DNA from: Haloplanus sp. GDY1
GTDB lineage: Archaea > Halobacteriota > Halobacteria > Halobacteriales > Haloferacaceae
Length of the DNA: 64,000 bases
Assembly (NCBI RefSeq): GCF_023703775.1
Contig: NZ_CP098514.1
Coordinates: 2,205,998 to 2,269,997 of the forward strand
Direction: 5' to 3'
The stretch's first letter is position 1. The number at the start of each line of letters is the position of its first letter. Shown here piece by piece: positions 34,286 through 43,759 of this stretch. The translations under genes were made by a program, and so were the position numbers. Under the pieces are notes generated by a model. It was not told the origin of the DNA. It searched no databases and saw nothing but the letters and a program-made list of their open reading frames with translations.

Positions 34286-35911
34286 ATGGCAGAGTTCGGC
34301 GCCCTCTCGCTCGTGCCCCCGCTGTTCGCCATCGGCCTGGCCATCGTCACGCGGAAGGCGGTGCTGTCGCTCTTTCTCGGCGTGTGGTCGGGCGGGGTGA
34401 TCTTCACCGGCGGGGTGGGGCTGGGGCAGACGTTCGACTGGATCGCCGCCTCAATCGGCGAGAGCACCTTCCACGCGCAGATCCTCATCTTCACCCTGCT
34501 GCTGGGGTCGGCGGTGGCGATGATCTGGCGGCTCGGCGGCTCGCACGCGGTGCGGGACTGGGCCATCGCCCGCCTCGACACCCGACGCAAGGTCGGGGTG
34601 GCGGCGTGGCTGCTCGGCCTGCTCCTCTTTTTCGACGACTACGCCAACACGGCGGTCGTCGGGAGCACGATGCGGGACGTCTCCGATCACCTGCGGATCT
34701 CCCGGGAGAAGCTCTCCTACCTCGTCGACTCGACGGCGGCGCCCGTGGCGACGCTCGCCATCTCCTCGTGGGTCGCCTTCCAGCTCTCCATGATCGAGTC
34801 GGGCTACGAGGCGACCGACCTCGCCGCGAGCGAGGTGCCCAACTCCTTCGCCGTCTTCCTGCGGTCCATCCCGTACAACACCTACGCCATCCTCGCGATC
34901 GTCATGGTCGGCATCGTCGTCCTGAGCGGCCGCGACTACGGCGAGATGCTCGCCGCCGAGCGCCGCGCCGCTGAGACGGGGAAGGTGACCCGCGACGACG
35001 CCCGACCCATGCAGGACGTGTCGGCCGAACTCGGCGAACCGACCGTCGAGGACCCCCGGCTGGTCGCCTTCTTCCTGCCCATCGGCGTCCTGATCGGCGT
35101 GACGCTCGGGTCGGCGCTGTGGACCGGCTACAGCCCCGGTGCGGGCCTCTACGACACCATCGTCGGCGCCGACTACGCCGTCGCGCTCATCTTCGGCTCC
35201 TTCGCGATGGTCGCCTCGACGTACGCCATCGGCGTCGCCACCGACCGCCTGTCGCTCGGCGAGAGCGTCGACACGACCATCGAGGGCTTCGGCGTCATGC
35301 TCACGGCGGTGACCATCCTCGTCCTCGCGTGGTCCATCGGCAACGTCGTCGAGGCGCTCGGCACCGGGGAGTACGTCGGCCGGATCGCGGGGCAGGTGCT
35401 CGACCCCGCGGTCCTCCCGGTCGTGGTGATGTTCACCGGCGCGTTCATCGCCTTCTCGACCGGGAGTTCGTGGGGGACGATGGGCATCGTGACGCCCATC
35501 GCCGTCCCCGTCGCGTGGGACCTGACCGGCGGTCACGCCATGGTCGCCGCGGTGGTCGGCGCCGTCTTCTCCGGCGCCATCTTCGGCGATCACGCCTCCC
35601 CCATCTCGGACACGACCGTCCTCTCGGCCACCTTCACCGGCGCGGACCTGATCGATCACGTCCGCACCCAACTGTACTACGCCGTCACCGTCGTCGTCGT
35701 CGCGGCCACGCTCCTGATCGTGTGGGGGTACACCCGTCTGAACCCGTGGTATCTGCTCCCCGTCGGCGCCCTCGCGCTCGTCGGCCTGGTCTACGGCCTG
35801 TCGACGCTCGACGCACGGCGGCGGGGGGTCGAGCCGGTCGACGTCGGTGGGACGACGTCCGGGAACGCCGGAGCGGCCGACGCCGGCGCGCCCGAGGCGG
35901 ACGACGGCTGA
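34286..35911 (+). CDS. Na+/H+ antiporter NhaC-family transporter
   Basis: A 541-residue membrane protein with 11-12 hydrophobic helices, starting MAEFGALSLVPPLFAIGLAI. NhaC landmarks are LLLFFDDYANTAVVGSTMRD, STGSSWGTMGIVTPIAVPVA and SGAIFGDHASPISDTTVLS. Such proteins exchange Na+ for H+, or amino acids or dicarboxylates for Na+. The acidic tail (TSGNAGAADAGAPEADDG) is likely cytoplasmic. A role in salt and pH balance is inferred from the family. Confidence 0.9.
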   Translation: MAEFGALSLVPPLFAIGLAIVTRKAVLSLFLGVWSGGVIFTGGVGLGQTFDWIAASIGESTFHAQILIFTLLLGSAVAMIWRLGGSHAVRDWAIARLDTRRKVGVAAWLLGLLLFFDDYANTAVVGSTMRDVSDHLRISREKLSYLVDSTAAPVATLAISSWVAFQLSMIESGYEATDLAASEVPNSFAVFLRSIPYNTYAILAIVMVGIVVLSGRDYGEMLAAERRAAETGKVTRDDARPMQDVSAELGEPTVEDPRLVAFFLPIGVLIGVTLGSALWTGYSPGAGLYDTIVGADYAVALIFGSFAMVASTYAIGVATDRLSLGESVDTTIEGFGVMLTAVTILVLAWSIGNVVEALGTGEYVGRIAGQVLDPAVLPVVVMFTGAFIAFSTGSSWGTMGIVTPIAVPVAWDLTGGHAMVAAVVGAVFSGAIFGDHASPISDTTVLSATFTGADLIDHVRTQLYYAVTVVVVAATLLIVWGYTRLNPWYLLPVGALALVGLVYGLSTLDARRRGVEPVDVGGTTSGNAGAADAGAPEADDG

Positions 35912-35917
35912 GCCGCC

Positions 35918-36382
35918 TCAGACCGGTTCGAACTCGTGGATCGGCCACTCCCGCTCGTGGTCGCGGGCCATCGCCAGTTCGTCCGCCTCGGGCGGCCGAG
36001 CCGCGAGCGCCACCGGCAGGCCGATTTCGGCGTCGGCGTGAGGGACGGTCAGCCGGCCGGTGAGCCGCGCGCCGGAGTCGAGTTCGACGACGGCGACCGT
36101 GTAGGGCGCCCGCTCCGCGAGCGCCGGCGGCGGCGTGCGGACCTCGGTGTAGGTGACCACGGCCCCGGTCTTGGGCTGCGACTCGACCCGGAGGTCGCGC
36201 CCCCCGCAGGCGTAACACGCCGGCCGCGGCGGGAGCAGGCGCTCGCCGCAGTCCGCACAGACGGCGGCCAGCAGGTCGCCCTCGGCCAGCGCCGCGAAGA
36301 AGCCGGGGAGCGTGAAGGGGCTGTCGGCGGTGAACTCGTCGGCGGTGCGCGGAACGGTCGTGGAGTCGGCGTCGTCAGGCAT
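35918..36382 (-). CDS. DUF35 OB-fold/zinc-ribbon protein, thiolase partner
   Basis: A 154-residue protein with a zinc ribbon (VCADCGERL, then CYACGGRDL) followed by an OB fold (GAVVTYTEVRTPPPALAER to LTGRLTVPHADAEIG). In other archaea such proteins bind thiolases and hold the CoA channel. It overlaps the downstream end of the thiolase gene by 8 bp, which supports that partnership. There are no acyl-CoA dehydrogenases or HMG-CoA synthase nearby. Confidence 0.88.
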   Translation of the reverse strand: MPDDADSTTVPRTADEFTADSPFTLPGFFAALAEGDLLAAVCADCGERLLPPRPACYACGGRDLRVESQPKTGAVVTYTEVRTPPPALAERAPYTVAVVELDSGARLTGRLTVPHADAEIGLPVALAARPPEADELAMARDHEREWPIHEFEPV

Positions 36383-37538
36383 TGGTGAGGACGTGAGCGA
36401 CGGTGACGGCGTCGGCGACGCCGCCCTCGTTGACGAGCAGGCCAGTCGTGGCGCCGTCGACCTGTCGGTCGGGCGTCGCGGTACCCGTGAGCTGTTCGTA
36501 GGCCTCGACCGCCTGCGCCAGCCCGGTGGCGCCGATGGGATGGCCGCGGGCCTTGAGCCCGCCGCTCGTGCTCAGGCGGACGTCGGTCCACCCGTCCGAG
36601 CGCTCGGCGGGCGGGAGCGCGCTCTCGTAGCCGCGGCCGCGGGGCGCGAACCCCGCCGCCTCCGCCAGCAGCGCCTCGGAGACGGTGAAGGCGTCGTGAA
36701 CCTCCGCCACGTCGACGTCGGGAGGCGAGACGCCCGCCTCCTCGTAGGCGCGGGTCGTCACCTCGTGGGCGCCCTCGATCTCGGTGAGGTTGCGCTCCGC
36801 GACGGCGATGTTGTTCGCGCCGGCGGCGACGCCCGCGACCCGGACGGTCTCGCCGGGGAGCGTCGTCGCCACGTCCTCGCTCGTGACGAGGACGGCGGCC
36901 GCGCCGTCGGTGACCGGCGCGCAGTCGTACAGTTTCAGCGGCGGGGCGACGTAGTCGGAGTCGAGCACGGTCTCGACGTCCACCTCGCGCCGGAACTGGG
37001 CCCGGGGGTTGGCGACGGCGTTGGCGTGGTTCTTCACGGCGATGCGGGCCAGGTCCGCCTCCGTCGCGTCCGTCTCGTGGAGGTAGCGCTTCGCGAGGAG
37101 GGCGTACTGACTCGGCGCGGTGACGCCCGACCGCGCTTCGAGCGCGCGGTCGAAGGCCGCCGAGAGCGCGGTCGTGGCGCCGTCGGTCCCCCCGGCGGTC
37201 ATCTTCTCGACGCCGCAGGCGAGGACGGCGTCGCGGCGGCCGCTCCGGACGTCCTCGACGGCGTGGCGGAGGGCCATCGCGCCCGCGGCGGCACAGCCCT
37301 CGACGCGCTCGGCGGGGACGTGACGCAGCCCCGCCCACTCAGCCAGCAGCGTGCCGTACATGATCTGGCCCTCGTAGGACTCGGACTGGTTGCCGACGTA
37401 CACCGCCTCGACGACGTCGGCGGGATCGGGACCCTCCTCGAACGCCTCGGTGACGGCGGCACCGAAGAGGTCCCGACCCGTGAGGTCGGTGCGGCCGAAC
37501 GGTGAAGTGCCGACGGCCGCGATGTGTGGATCCGTCAC
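36375..37538 (-). CDS. Thiolase family acetyl-CoA acetyltransferase
   Basis: A 387-residue thiolase of the archaeal/SCP2-like class. The catalytic Cys is in RVEGCAAAGAMALRHA, His in VAEVHDAFTVSEA, and GHPIGATGLAQAVEAYEQL gives the second catalytic His. The usual C-terminal cysteine motif is replaced by LLVNEGGVADAV, normal for this class. It probably condenses acetyl-CoA to acetoacetyl-CoA or cleaves 3-oxoacyl-CoA. Co-translation with the DUF35 protein supports a thiolase-DUF35 complex. Confidence 0.9.
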   Translation of the reverse strand: MTDPHIAAVGTSPFGRTDLTGRDLFGAAVTEAFEEGPDPADVVEAVYVGNQSESYEGQIMYGTLLAEWAGLRHVPAERVEGCAAAGAMALRHAVEDVRSGRRDAVLACGVEKMTAGGTDGATTALSAAFDRALEARSGVTAPSQYALLAKRYLHETDATEADLARIAVKNHANAVANPRAQFRREVDVETVLDSDYVAPPLKLYDCAPVTDGAAAVLVTSEDVATTLPGETVRVAGVAAGANNIAVAERNLTEIEGAHEVTTRAYEEAGVSPPDVDVAEVHDAFTVSEALLAEAAGFAPRGRGYESALPPAERSDGWTDVRLSTSGGLKARGHPIGATGLAQAVEAYEQLTGTATPDRQVDGATTGLLVNEGGVADAVTVAHVLTNA

Positions 37539-37569
37539 ATGGGTAGCGTGGCGGGCCAGGGAGTTAATC

Positions 37570-38481
37570 CTATGTCACCGCGTCGAGTTCCGCGGCGAGC
37601 GCGTCGAGGGCGTCGTCGAGCGAGAACCGGTCGCGCTCGACCCGGCGGAGCGCCGCCATCACGGTCGGATCGACCGGCGGCGAGCGGATGGTGTGGGCGC
37701 TCCCCGTCGCGGTCGTCCGGTGGAGCCACCGGACGGCCGTCCGCGCCGGCGCCCAGCCGACGTCGGTCAGGGCGACGGCCGTCCGCCACGCCCACGCCCG
37801 CCCCTCGGTCATCGAGAACAGGGAGAAGGCCTCGTCGAACCGGCCGAACGTGGTATCGACCGTCGACAGCCCCGGCGCGTAGAGGTCGGCCAGCGCCGCC
37901 TGCTGGGCGTCGACGAGGCCGGCGAGGACGCCGTCGATCCGGTCGTGGTCGGCGTGCTTCCGCTCCCGGTCGGGGTCGATGCCCAGGTCGCGGAGCGTCA
38001 GCGCGAGGTCGTAGTTGATGTGGGCGTTGATGCCGAGGAAGGCGTCCTGCGCGACGAGGGCGTCGCCCGCCAGCGCGGTCCCGAAGGCCACCCGCCACGG
38101 GGCCGGGACGGCGGCGTGATCGCCGCGCTCGAAGGAACGGAAGGCGCGTCGGTAGTAGTCGGCGAAGGAGACGGTGTACCGCCGCATCCACGCGGCGTCG
38201 TCGAAGCGGCCGTCCGCGATGGCCCCGCGGACGGCGTCGGTCATGCGGGTGTAGACGGTGAGGAAGACGGCGCGCCGGTCGCCGGCGGCGCGCAGTCGGG
38301 ATTCGAGGTCGGCGAGGCGGTCGTAGGCGCCGTCGACGCTCCGGAAGGGCCGCTCAAGGAGGTCGACGAGCGCCGGGTCGGGGTCGTGATCGGGTGACGG
38401 CGGGGCGGCGCGCACGCCGATCAGGGTGGCGCGGACCCGGCTGGCGTCGAGCAGTCGGAGCGCCGAGGCGTAGCCGGCCAT
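37570..38481 (-). CDS. DUF5995 family protein
   Basis: A 303-residue helical protein. The hallmark FLGINAHINYDLALTLRDLG lies in the middle, with other conserved His/Asp residues (HADHDRIDGVL, WMRRYTVSFADYYRRAF). The His/Asn pattern suggests a metal or heme-like site, but the function of DUF5995 is unknown to me. It is separated from the thiolase gene by 31 bp on the same strand and divergent from the histidine kinase gene. Confidence 0.82.
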   Translation of the reverse strand: MAGYASALRLLDASRVRATLIGVRAAPPSPDHDPDPALVDLLERPFRSVDGAYDRLADLESRLRAAGDRRAVFLTVYTRMTDAVRGAIADGRFDDAAWMRRYTVSFADYYRRAFRSFERGDHAAVPAPWRVAFGTALAGDALVAQDAFLGINAHINYDLALTLRDLGIDPDRERKHADHDRIDGVLAGLVDAQQAALADLYAPGLSTVDTTFGRFDEAFSLFSMTEGRAWAWRTAVALTDVGWAPARTAVRWLHRTTATGSAHTIRSPPVDPTVMAALRRVERDRFSLDDALDALAAELDAVT

Positions 38482-38597
38482 CGCGTGTCGAGGAGGGAGG
38501 GGGCGAGCAAATAACTGGCGGCGAGTGGGGACTCGACGCCGCTCAACCCGGCGTCGGCGGAATCACTTTGGTGGCCGGGGCCCACGTTCGCGTCGAG

Positions 38598-40739
38598 ATG
38601 GACGCATCGATCCGGGTGTTACACGTCGACGACGATCCGGAGTTCGCGGCGATGGTGTCGACGTTCCTGGAACGGGAGGACGGCCGGTTCGAGGTCGAAA
38701 CGACCACGAGCGCCAGCGAGGCGCTGGATCGGATCGACGACGGCGTCGACTGTGTCGTCTCCGACTACGACATGCCCGGGACCGACGGGATCGAGTTCCT
38801 CGAAGCCGTCCGCGAGACACACGACGACCTCCCCTTCATCCTCTTCACCGGGAAGGGCAGCGAGGAGGTGGCGAGCGATGCCATCTCCGCGGGCGTCACC
38901 GACTACCTGGAGAAAGGCAGCGACACGAGCCGGTACGCCGTGCTGGCGAATCGGATCGGGAACGTGGTCGACCAGTATCGCTCGCGTCGGGAACTCGAAG
39001 CCAGCCGCGAACGGCTCTCGCTGTTCTTCGAGCAGTCGCCGCTTGGCGTCGTCGAGTGGGACGAACACTTCGAGATCGTCCGCGTCAACGACGCGGCGAC
39101 GGACATCCTCGGCTACGACGAGGACGAGTTGGTCGGGGAGTCGTGGGAGCGGATCGTTCCCGAGGCGGAGACGGAGGCGGTCGAACGCGTCGTCGAGGCC
39201 CTGCTTGCGGATCGGGGCGGCTACCGGAGCGTCAACGAGAACGTCCGGGCGGACGGCGAGCGGATCGTCTGTGAGTGGCACAACCGCGTCGTGACCGACG
39301 CGGACGGCGACACCGTCGGCATCTTCTCGCAGTTTCAGGACATCACCGAGCGCCGGGAGCGCAAGGAGCGCCTCCAGCGGAGTACGGCCCGGCTCGAAGC
39401 GCTCTTCGAGAACTCGCCGGACATGATCAACGTCCACGACACCGACGGGAACATCATCGAACCGAACCCTCAGCTGTGCGAGAAGACGGGGTACGACGCC
39501 GCGACGCTCACCGACATGAAGGTGTGGGACCTCGACCAGCGGATCGATCCCGAGGAGGCACGGGCGGTCTGGGAGGAGATGGACGTCGGCGACAGACGGC
39601 GTCTCGAGGGCGTCTACGGCCGTCGCGACGGCTCGACGTTCCCGGTGGAGGTACACCTCCGACGCCTCGACCTGGAGGGCGAGAAGCGGTTCGTCGTCAT
39701 CAGCCGCGACATCTCCGAGCGGAAGGCCCGGGAGGAGGACCTGGAGGCGACCAAGGAGCGCCTCGACACGGTCGTCTCGAACGTGCCCGTCGTGCTCTTC
39801 GCGCTCGACGCCGAGGGCGTGTTCACGCTGTCGGAGGGGAAGGGATTGAGCACGCTCGACCTGGAATCCGGCGAGGTCGTCGGTTCCTCCGTCTTCGACC
39901 TGTACGGGGACCAGCCGGACGTGATCGACGCCGTCGAGCGTGCCCTCGACGGCGAGGAGGTGAGCACGATACAGGAGGTCGAAAACCGGTTCTACGAGAC
40001 CGCCTACCAGCCGGTGTTCGACGACGGCACCGTCACCGGGGCCATCGGCGTCGCCATCGACATCACCGAGCGCCGGCGCCGGGAGCGCGAACTCCGCCGA
40101 CAGAACGATCGCCTGGAGGATTTCGTCGGCGTCGTCTCGCACGACCTGCAGACCCCGCTCAACGTCGCCGCGGGGCGCGTCGAACTGGCACGCGAGGAGT
40201 GCGAGAGCGGCCACCTCGACGGCGTCGCGGGCGCCCTCGACCGGATGGACGAACTGATCTCGGACCTGCTCCGTCTGGCGAGGGAGGGAGAGCGGGTGAA
40301 CGAGATCGACTCCGTGACGCTCGCGGACGCCGTCGAGGACTGCTGGCGCAACGTCGAGACGGCGGGGGCGAGCCTCGTCGTCGAGACGTCGCTGACGATC
40401 CGTGGCGATCCCGGACGGCTCCAGCACCTCCTGGCGAACCTCCTGCAGAACGCCGTCGAACACGGGGTGACGGGGACCGACGACCGGAGCGTCACGGTCA
40501 CGGTCGGCACCCTCGACGACGGGACCGGATTCTACGTCGCCGACGACGGGCCCGGGATTCCGGAATCGAACCGGGGGCGGGTCTTCGAGAGCGGCTTCTC
40601 GACCGCGGCGGACGGCACCGGGTTCGGCCTCGCCATCGCCGAGGAGGTGGCGGAGGCCCACGGCTGGTCCATCGGCGTGACCGAGAGCGCGGCCGGCGGC
40701 GCCCGCTTCGAGATCACCGCCGTGGACGTCGTCGAGTGA
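38598..40739 (+). CDS. Hybrid sensor: REC domain, three PAS domains, histidine kinase
   Basis: A 713-residue cytoplasmic signalling protein without membrane helices. Residues 1-125 are a receiver domain (VLHVDDDPEF; phospho-acceptor D56 in VVSDYDMPGTDG). PAS domains lie at about 145-255, 265-380 and 385-500, joined by ITERRERK-type linkers. HisKA carries H515 in FVGVVSHDLQTPLN, and HATPase_c shows NLLQNAVEHG, DDGPGIP and GTGFGLAI. REC at the N-terminus is common in haloarchaea. Signal and partner are unknown; no separate response regulator is adjacent. Confidence 0.93.
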   Translation: MDASIRVLHVDDDPEFAAMVSTFLEREDGRFEVETTTSASEALDRIDDGVDCVVSDYDMPGTDGIEFLEAVRETHDDLPFILFTGKGSEEVASDAISAGVTDYLEKGSDTSRYAVLANRIGNVVDQYRSRRELEASRERLSLFFEQSPLGVVEWDEHFEIVRVNDAATDILGYDEDELVGESWERIVPEAETEAVERVVEALLADRGGYRSVNENVRADGERIVCEWHNRVVTDADGDTVGIFSQFQDITERRERKERLQRSTARLEALFENSPDMINVHDTDGNIIEPNPQLCEKTGYDAATLTDMKVWDLDQRIDPEEARAVWEEMDVGDRRRLEGVYGRRDGSTFPVEVHLRRLDLEGEKRFVVISRDISERKAREEDLEATKERLDTVVSNVPVVLFALDAEGVFTLSEGKGLSTLDLESGEVVGSSVFDLYGDQPDVIDAVERALDGEEVSTIQEVENRFYETAYQPVFDDGTVTGAIGVAIDITERRRRERELRRQNDRLEDFVGVVSHDLQTPLNVAAGRVELAREECESGHLDGVAGALDRMDELISDLLRLAREGERVNEIDSVTLADAVEDCWRNVETAGASLVVETSLTIRGDPGRLQHLLANLLQNAVEHGVTGTDDRSVTVTVGTLDDGTGFYVADDGPGIPESNRGRVFESGFSTAADGTGFGLAIAEEVAEAHGWSIGVTESAAGGARFEITAVDVVE

Positions 40740-40743
40740 CGAC

Positions 40744-41889
40744 CTACCGCTCGACCGTCGCCAGCAGGTCGTCGAGGCGGGAGATCGCCTCCCGGATCGC
40801 GTCCGCGTCGGTCGCGTAGGAGAACCGGAGGTAGGCCGCCGCCTGATCGCCGAAGTCGGCGCCGGGCGTGACCGCGACGCCCGCCTCCTCGAGGAACAGG
40901 TCGGCGACGTCGAACGCGTCGCCGGGCAGGTCGCTCACGTCAGCCAGCAGGTAGTAGGCGCCCTGTGGGGTGTAGCCGGGGTCCAGCCCCCAGTCGGCGA
41001 CGGCGTCGACCAGCAGGTCGCGGCGCTCGCGGTAGGTCTCTCGGATGGCGTCGAGGCGCTCGGGCGGCGTCTCCAGGGCGGCGACGCCCGCGTCCTGCAC
41101 GAAGTTCGGGGCACAGATGAACAGGTTCTGCGCGAGGCGGTTGACCGCGTCGACGAGACCCGGCGGCACGACCATCCACCCGAGGCGCCAGCCCGTCATC
41201 GCGAACCGCTTCGAGAAGCCGTCGAGGACGACGGCGTCGTCCGTGTACTCGAGGACCGTGTGCTCCTCGGCGTCGTACGAGAGCCCGTGGTACACCTCGT
41301 CGACGACGGGCGTGGCGTCGGCCTCGGCCGCGAGGTCGACGAGGGCCGAGAGCGTGTCGCCGTCCATCACGGCCCCGGTGGGGTTGGCGGGGGAGTTGCA
41401 CAGCAGCGCTCGGGTGTCGGGCCCCATCGCGTCCGCGAACGCCGACGCCCGGGGACGGAAGCCGTCGGCCGGGCGCAACGGGACCGTGCGGACGGTGCCG
41501 CCGACGACGCGCACGAAGTTGGGATAGCAGGCGTAATGCGGGTCGGTGAGCACCACCTCGTCGCCCGGGTCGACGAGCGCCGCCATGGCCAACAGGAGGC
41601 CCGGCGAGGAGCCCGGAGTGACGACGACGCGTCCGGGGTCGACGTCGACGCCGTACGTGCGGTCGTAGTGGGCGGCGATGGCGCGCCGGAGTTCCGGCTT
41701 CCCCCGCGCCGCGGTGTAGTCCGTGTTGCCGGCTCGGAGCGACTCCACGGCCGTCTCGACCACCCGCTCCGGGGGGTCGAAGTCCGGTTCGCCAACCTCC
41801 AGGTGGATCACGTCGTCGGTGTCGTTCGCCCGCTCCAGCACGTCCATCGCCAGGAACGGGCTGACGTCGGCTGCGCGCTCGGAGACCAT
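40744..41889 (-). CDS. Class I/II pyridoxal-phosphate aminotransferase
   Basis: A 381-residue fold-type I aminotransferase. Key parts: LEVGEPDFDPPERVVETAV, LLCNSPANPTGAVMDG, VVDEVYHGLSYD, and the PLP lysine in VLDGFSKRFAMTGWRLGW. It is likely an aspartate- or aromatic-type transaminase of subgroup I-gamma; the substrate cannot be fixed from sequence. It is convergent with the histidine kinase gene and downstream of the HTH-10 regulator on the same strand. Confidence 0.92.
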   Translation of the reverse strand: MVSERAADVSPFLAMDVLERANDTDDVIHLEVGEPDFDPPERVVETAVESLRAGNTDYTAARGKPELRRAIAAHYDRTYGVDVDPGRVVVTPGSSPGLLLAMAALVDPGDEVVLTDPHYACYPNFVRVVGGTVRTVPLRPADGFRPRASAFADAMGPDTRALLCNSPANPTGAVMDGDTLSALVDLAAEADATPVVDEVYHGLSYDAEEHTVLEYTDDAVVLDGFSKRFAMTGWRLGWMVVPPGLVDAVNRLAQNLFICAPNFVQDAGVAALETPPERLDAIRETYRERRDLLVDAVADWGLDPGYTPQGAYYLLADVSDLPGDAFDVADLFLEEAGVAVTPGADFGDQAAAYLRFSYATDADAIREAISRLDDLLATVER

Positions 41890-41949
41890 CGGTGTCGGAG
41901 GCGATACGGCGGGGGAGCGGGAATACGCTCCGGTCGACTGGCGGGGAGG

Positions 41950-42627
41950 TCACTCCGACCGGATGGGGTCGTCGGGCTCCCCCTCGCCGACGAACAGGGT
42001 GTCCTCGACGAGCGCCTTCGTCCCGCGCCGGAGTCGCTCGGAGAGCGCCTGGTGGGAGATGTCGAACTCCTCGGCCAGCGACTCCAGGTCGACCGAGCGC
42101 GGGACGTCGAAGTAGCCCGCACGGGTCGCCGCCGCAAGCGCCCGGTACTGCTCGTCGGTGAGCCCGTACCGGCCGGCCGGCTCCCCGTCCAGGTCGCGGA
42201 TGGAGCGAACGTCGAAGCCGAGGCCGTGTTCGGCACAGAACTCGTGTGTGCGCGAGAAGTGGTCGCGGTCCGGATAGAGGACCCGAAGCTCCCACCGGTC
42301 GGCCGACCCCCAGGCGTCCATGACCGTGGCCGACGAGTTGGCGAGCATCTGGACCAGCAACTGGACGTGGTCGATCCACTCCATCCGGTAGAGGAGTTCG
42401 TCGTCGAACTCGTCGAGGAGCGTCACGTTGTCGACCGAGGGGTCGGCCGCGAGGGCCTCCTCGACCGTCGACCGGGGCGTTCCGCGCGCCCACAGCAGCG
42501 GCATGACCGTGTCCTTGCCCGTCTCGACGATGCGCTCCGTCTCGACGCTGAGGTCGGGACACGCATCCAGCGTCCGGGCGAGGGCGAACTCCTCGGCGGG
42601 GACCGTCCCGAGTACGATGGTCGCCAT
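41950..42627 (-). CDS. HTH-10 (bacterio-opsin activator-like) transcriptional regulator
   Basis: A 225-residue haloarchaeal regulator. The first 150 residues form a sensor-like region (MATIVLGTVPAEEFALARTL; LRVLYPDRDHFSRTHEFC). The C-terminal HTH_10 domain (YGLTDEQYRALAAATRAGYF, LESLAEEFDISHQALSERLR) binds DNA. There is no GAF or PAS domain, so it is the short class. It may control the adjacent aminotransferase gene, 60 bp downstream on the same strand. Confidence 0.9.
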   Translation of the reverse strand: MATIVLGTVPAEEFALARTLDACPDLSVETERIVETGKDTVMPLLWARGTPRSTVEEALAADPSVDNVTLLDEFDDELLYRMEWIDHVQLLVQMLANSSATVMDAWGSADRWELRVLYPDRDHFSRTHEFCAEHGLGFDVRSIRDLDGEPAGRYGLTDEQYRALAAATRAGYFDVPRSVDLESLAEEFDISHQALSERLRRGTKALVEDTLFVGEGEPDDPIRSE

Positions 42628-42742
42628 ACCCTCGATTCGCGAACCGGCCCTAAATATCCCTCGTGGGAGCCCGGCCGTCGACGGCGGCCGACTTGCAGCC
42701 ACAAGCACCGAGGTTAGGCCGCTCACGCCCCTCCGTGGGGAC

Positions 42743-42865
42743 ATGCGACTCTCGACTGCAGCCATCGTGCTCGGCGCGTTCGTGTTCGTGCTTCCGATCC
42801 CCGGGACCTTCGTCCTCGGCGCGCTCACCGTCGGGGCCGGCGTCGGTGCGCGCGCCCTCACGTGA
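42743..42865 (+). CDS. 40-residue single-helix membrane micro-protein
   Basis: It reads MRLSTAAIVLGAFVFVLPIP followed by GTFVLGALTVGAGVGARALT. Two short hydrophobic stretches with a Pro-Ile-Pro-Gly turn suggest a hairpin or one bent helix. The same layout is familiar from small haloarchaeal membrane proteins (from memory). It lies between the HTH-10 regulator (divergent) and the next + gene. Confidence 0.55.
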   Translation: MRLSTAAIVLGAFVFVLPIPGTFVLGALTVGAGVGARALT

Positions 42866-42938
42866 GCCGTCCGCGTCGCACGGGACTGCGTGGGCAAGCA
42901 CTACGCCGAAGCGGCTGAGACGGGTAGAGACGGTCGCA

Positions 42939-43184
42939 ATGGCAAGCGTTCAGATCACGGACGACCACGTCGGCGCGTCGGTCGTCGACGGCGACGGCGA
43001 CGACGTCGGCATCGTCAGCGCAGTGGAACACGGAACCGCGTACGTGGAACCGGACCCCGGACTCGCGGCGACGCTGAAGGCGAAACTCGGGTGGGAGGAC
43101 ACCGACGACGACGCCTACCCCCTCCAGGAGGAGGCGATCGAGACGGTGACCGACGACGAGATCAGGCTCCGGTCGGACCTGTAG
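42939..43184 (+). CDS. Small PRC-barrel-like protein
   Basis: An 81-residue acidic beta-rich protein (VQITDDHVGASVVDGDGDDV, IVSAVEHGTAYVEPDPG). The start resembles PRC-barrel proteins, in which this region forms a small beta barrel. The end (EEAIETVTDDEIRLRSDL) fits the last strand. The identification is by pattern only. It precedes a second acidic gene by 71 bp. Confidence 0.6.
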   Translation: MASVQITDDHVGASVVDGDGDDVGIVSAVEHGTAYVEPDPGLAATLKAKLGWEDTDDDAYPLQEEAIETVTDDEIRLRSDL

Positions 43185-43255
43185 AGCCCCACAGGGCGGG
43201 AAAAGCTGCGTCTGCAAGCGGTGACCCTACGGGCGTCGAGCCACACGGGAGACAC

Positions 43256-43654
43256 GTGAACGACACCGATCCAGGTTCGCGAGAGGTGCTCGTCGAACGG
43301 GACGCGATCCGGTCGTGGGCCGAGACGCACGACGCCGTGCCGGTCCGTGGCGGGGAGTCGACCGGCGCGCCGGTCGGCCTGTCGACCGGCGTCGAAGTCG
43401 AGGACCGCATCGAGTGGTCGACCTTCTTCGACGCCTTCGAGAGCGGCCGGCTGGCGCTGCTCGTCGACGGTGACGACGTCGAGTTCGTCGACCGCGACCG
43501 GGTGGCCGACACCGGCGACGACCGACCGGTCGACGACGACGCCCGCGGCGAACCCGACGCCCCTGCCGATCCGGACGAGCGGCGCCGCGAGGCCGAGGCC
43601 GCCGATCAGGAGAACGTCGACAACCACCGGGACGAGGAACCGTTCCAGAGCTAG
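43256..43654 (+). CDS. Acidic haloarchaeal protein of unknown function
   Basis: A 132-residue protein with a GTG start. The first 85 residues are alpha/beta (IRSWAETHDAVPVRGGES, IEWSTFFDAFESGRLALLVD). The last 45 residues are a disordered Asp/Glu/Arg tail. The region VEVEDRIEWSTFFDAFE followed by ALLVDGDDVEFVDR suggests a small folded domain of unknown role. It is convergent with the large surface protein gene. Confidence 0.65.
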   Translation: MNDTDPGSREVLVERDAIRSWAETHDAVPVRGGESTGAPVGLSTGVEVEDRIEWSTFFDAFESGRLALLVDGDDVEFVDRDRVADTGDDRPVDDDARGEPDAPADPDERRREAEAADQENVDNHRDEEPFQS

Positions 43655-43759
43655 GTCGCGACCGACCTCCTTCTCCGCAGTCGACGTCTCGTGAGCGGTG
43701 AGCCGCTCGTCCGGTCGCCGCGTCCGCGTCGCCGACCCGCCGTGAGCGGCGGATCCGGG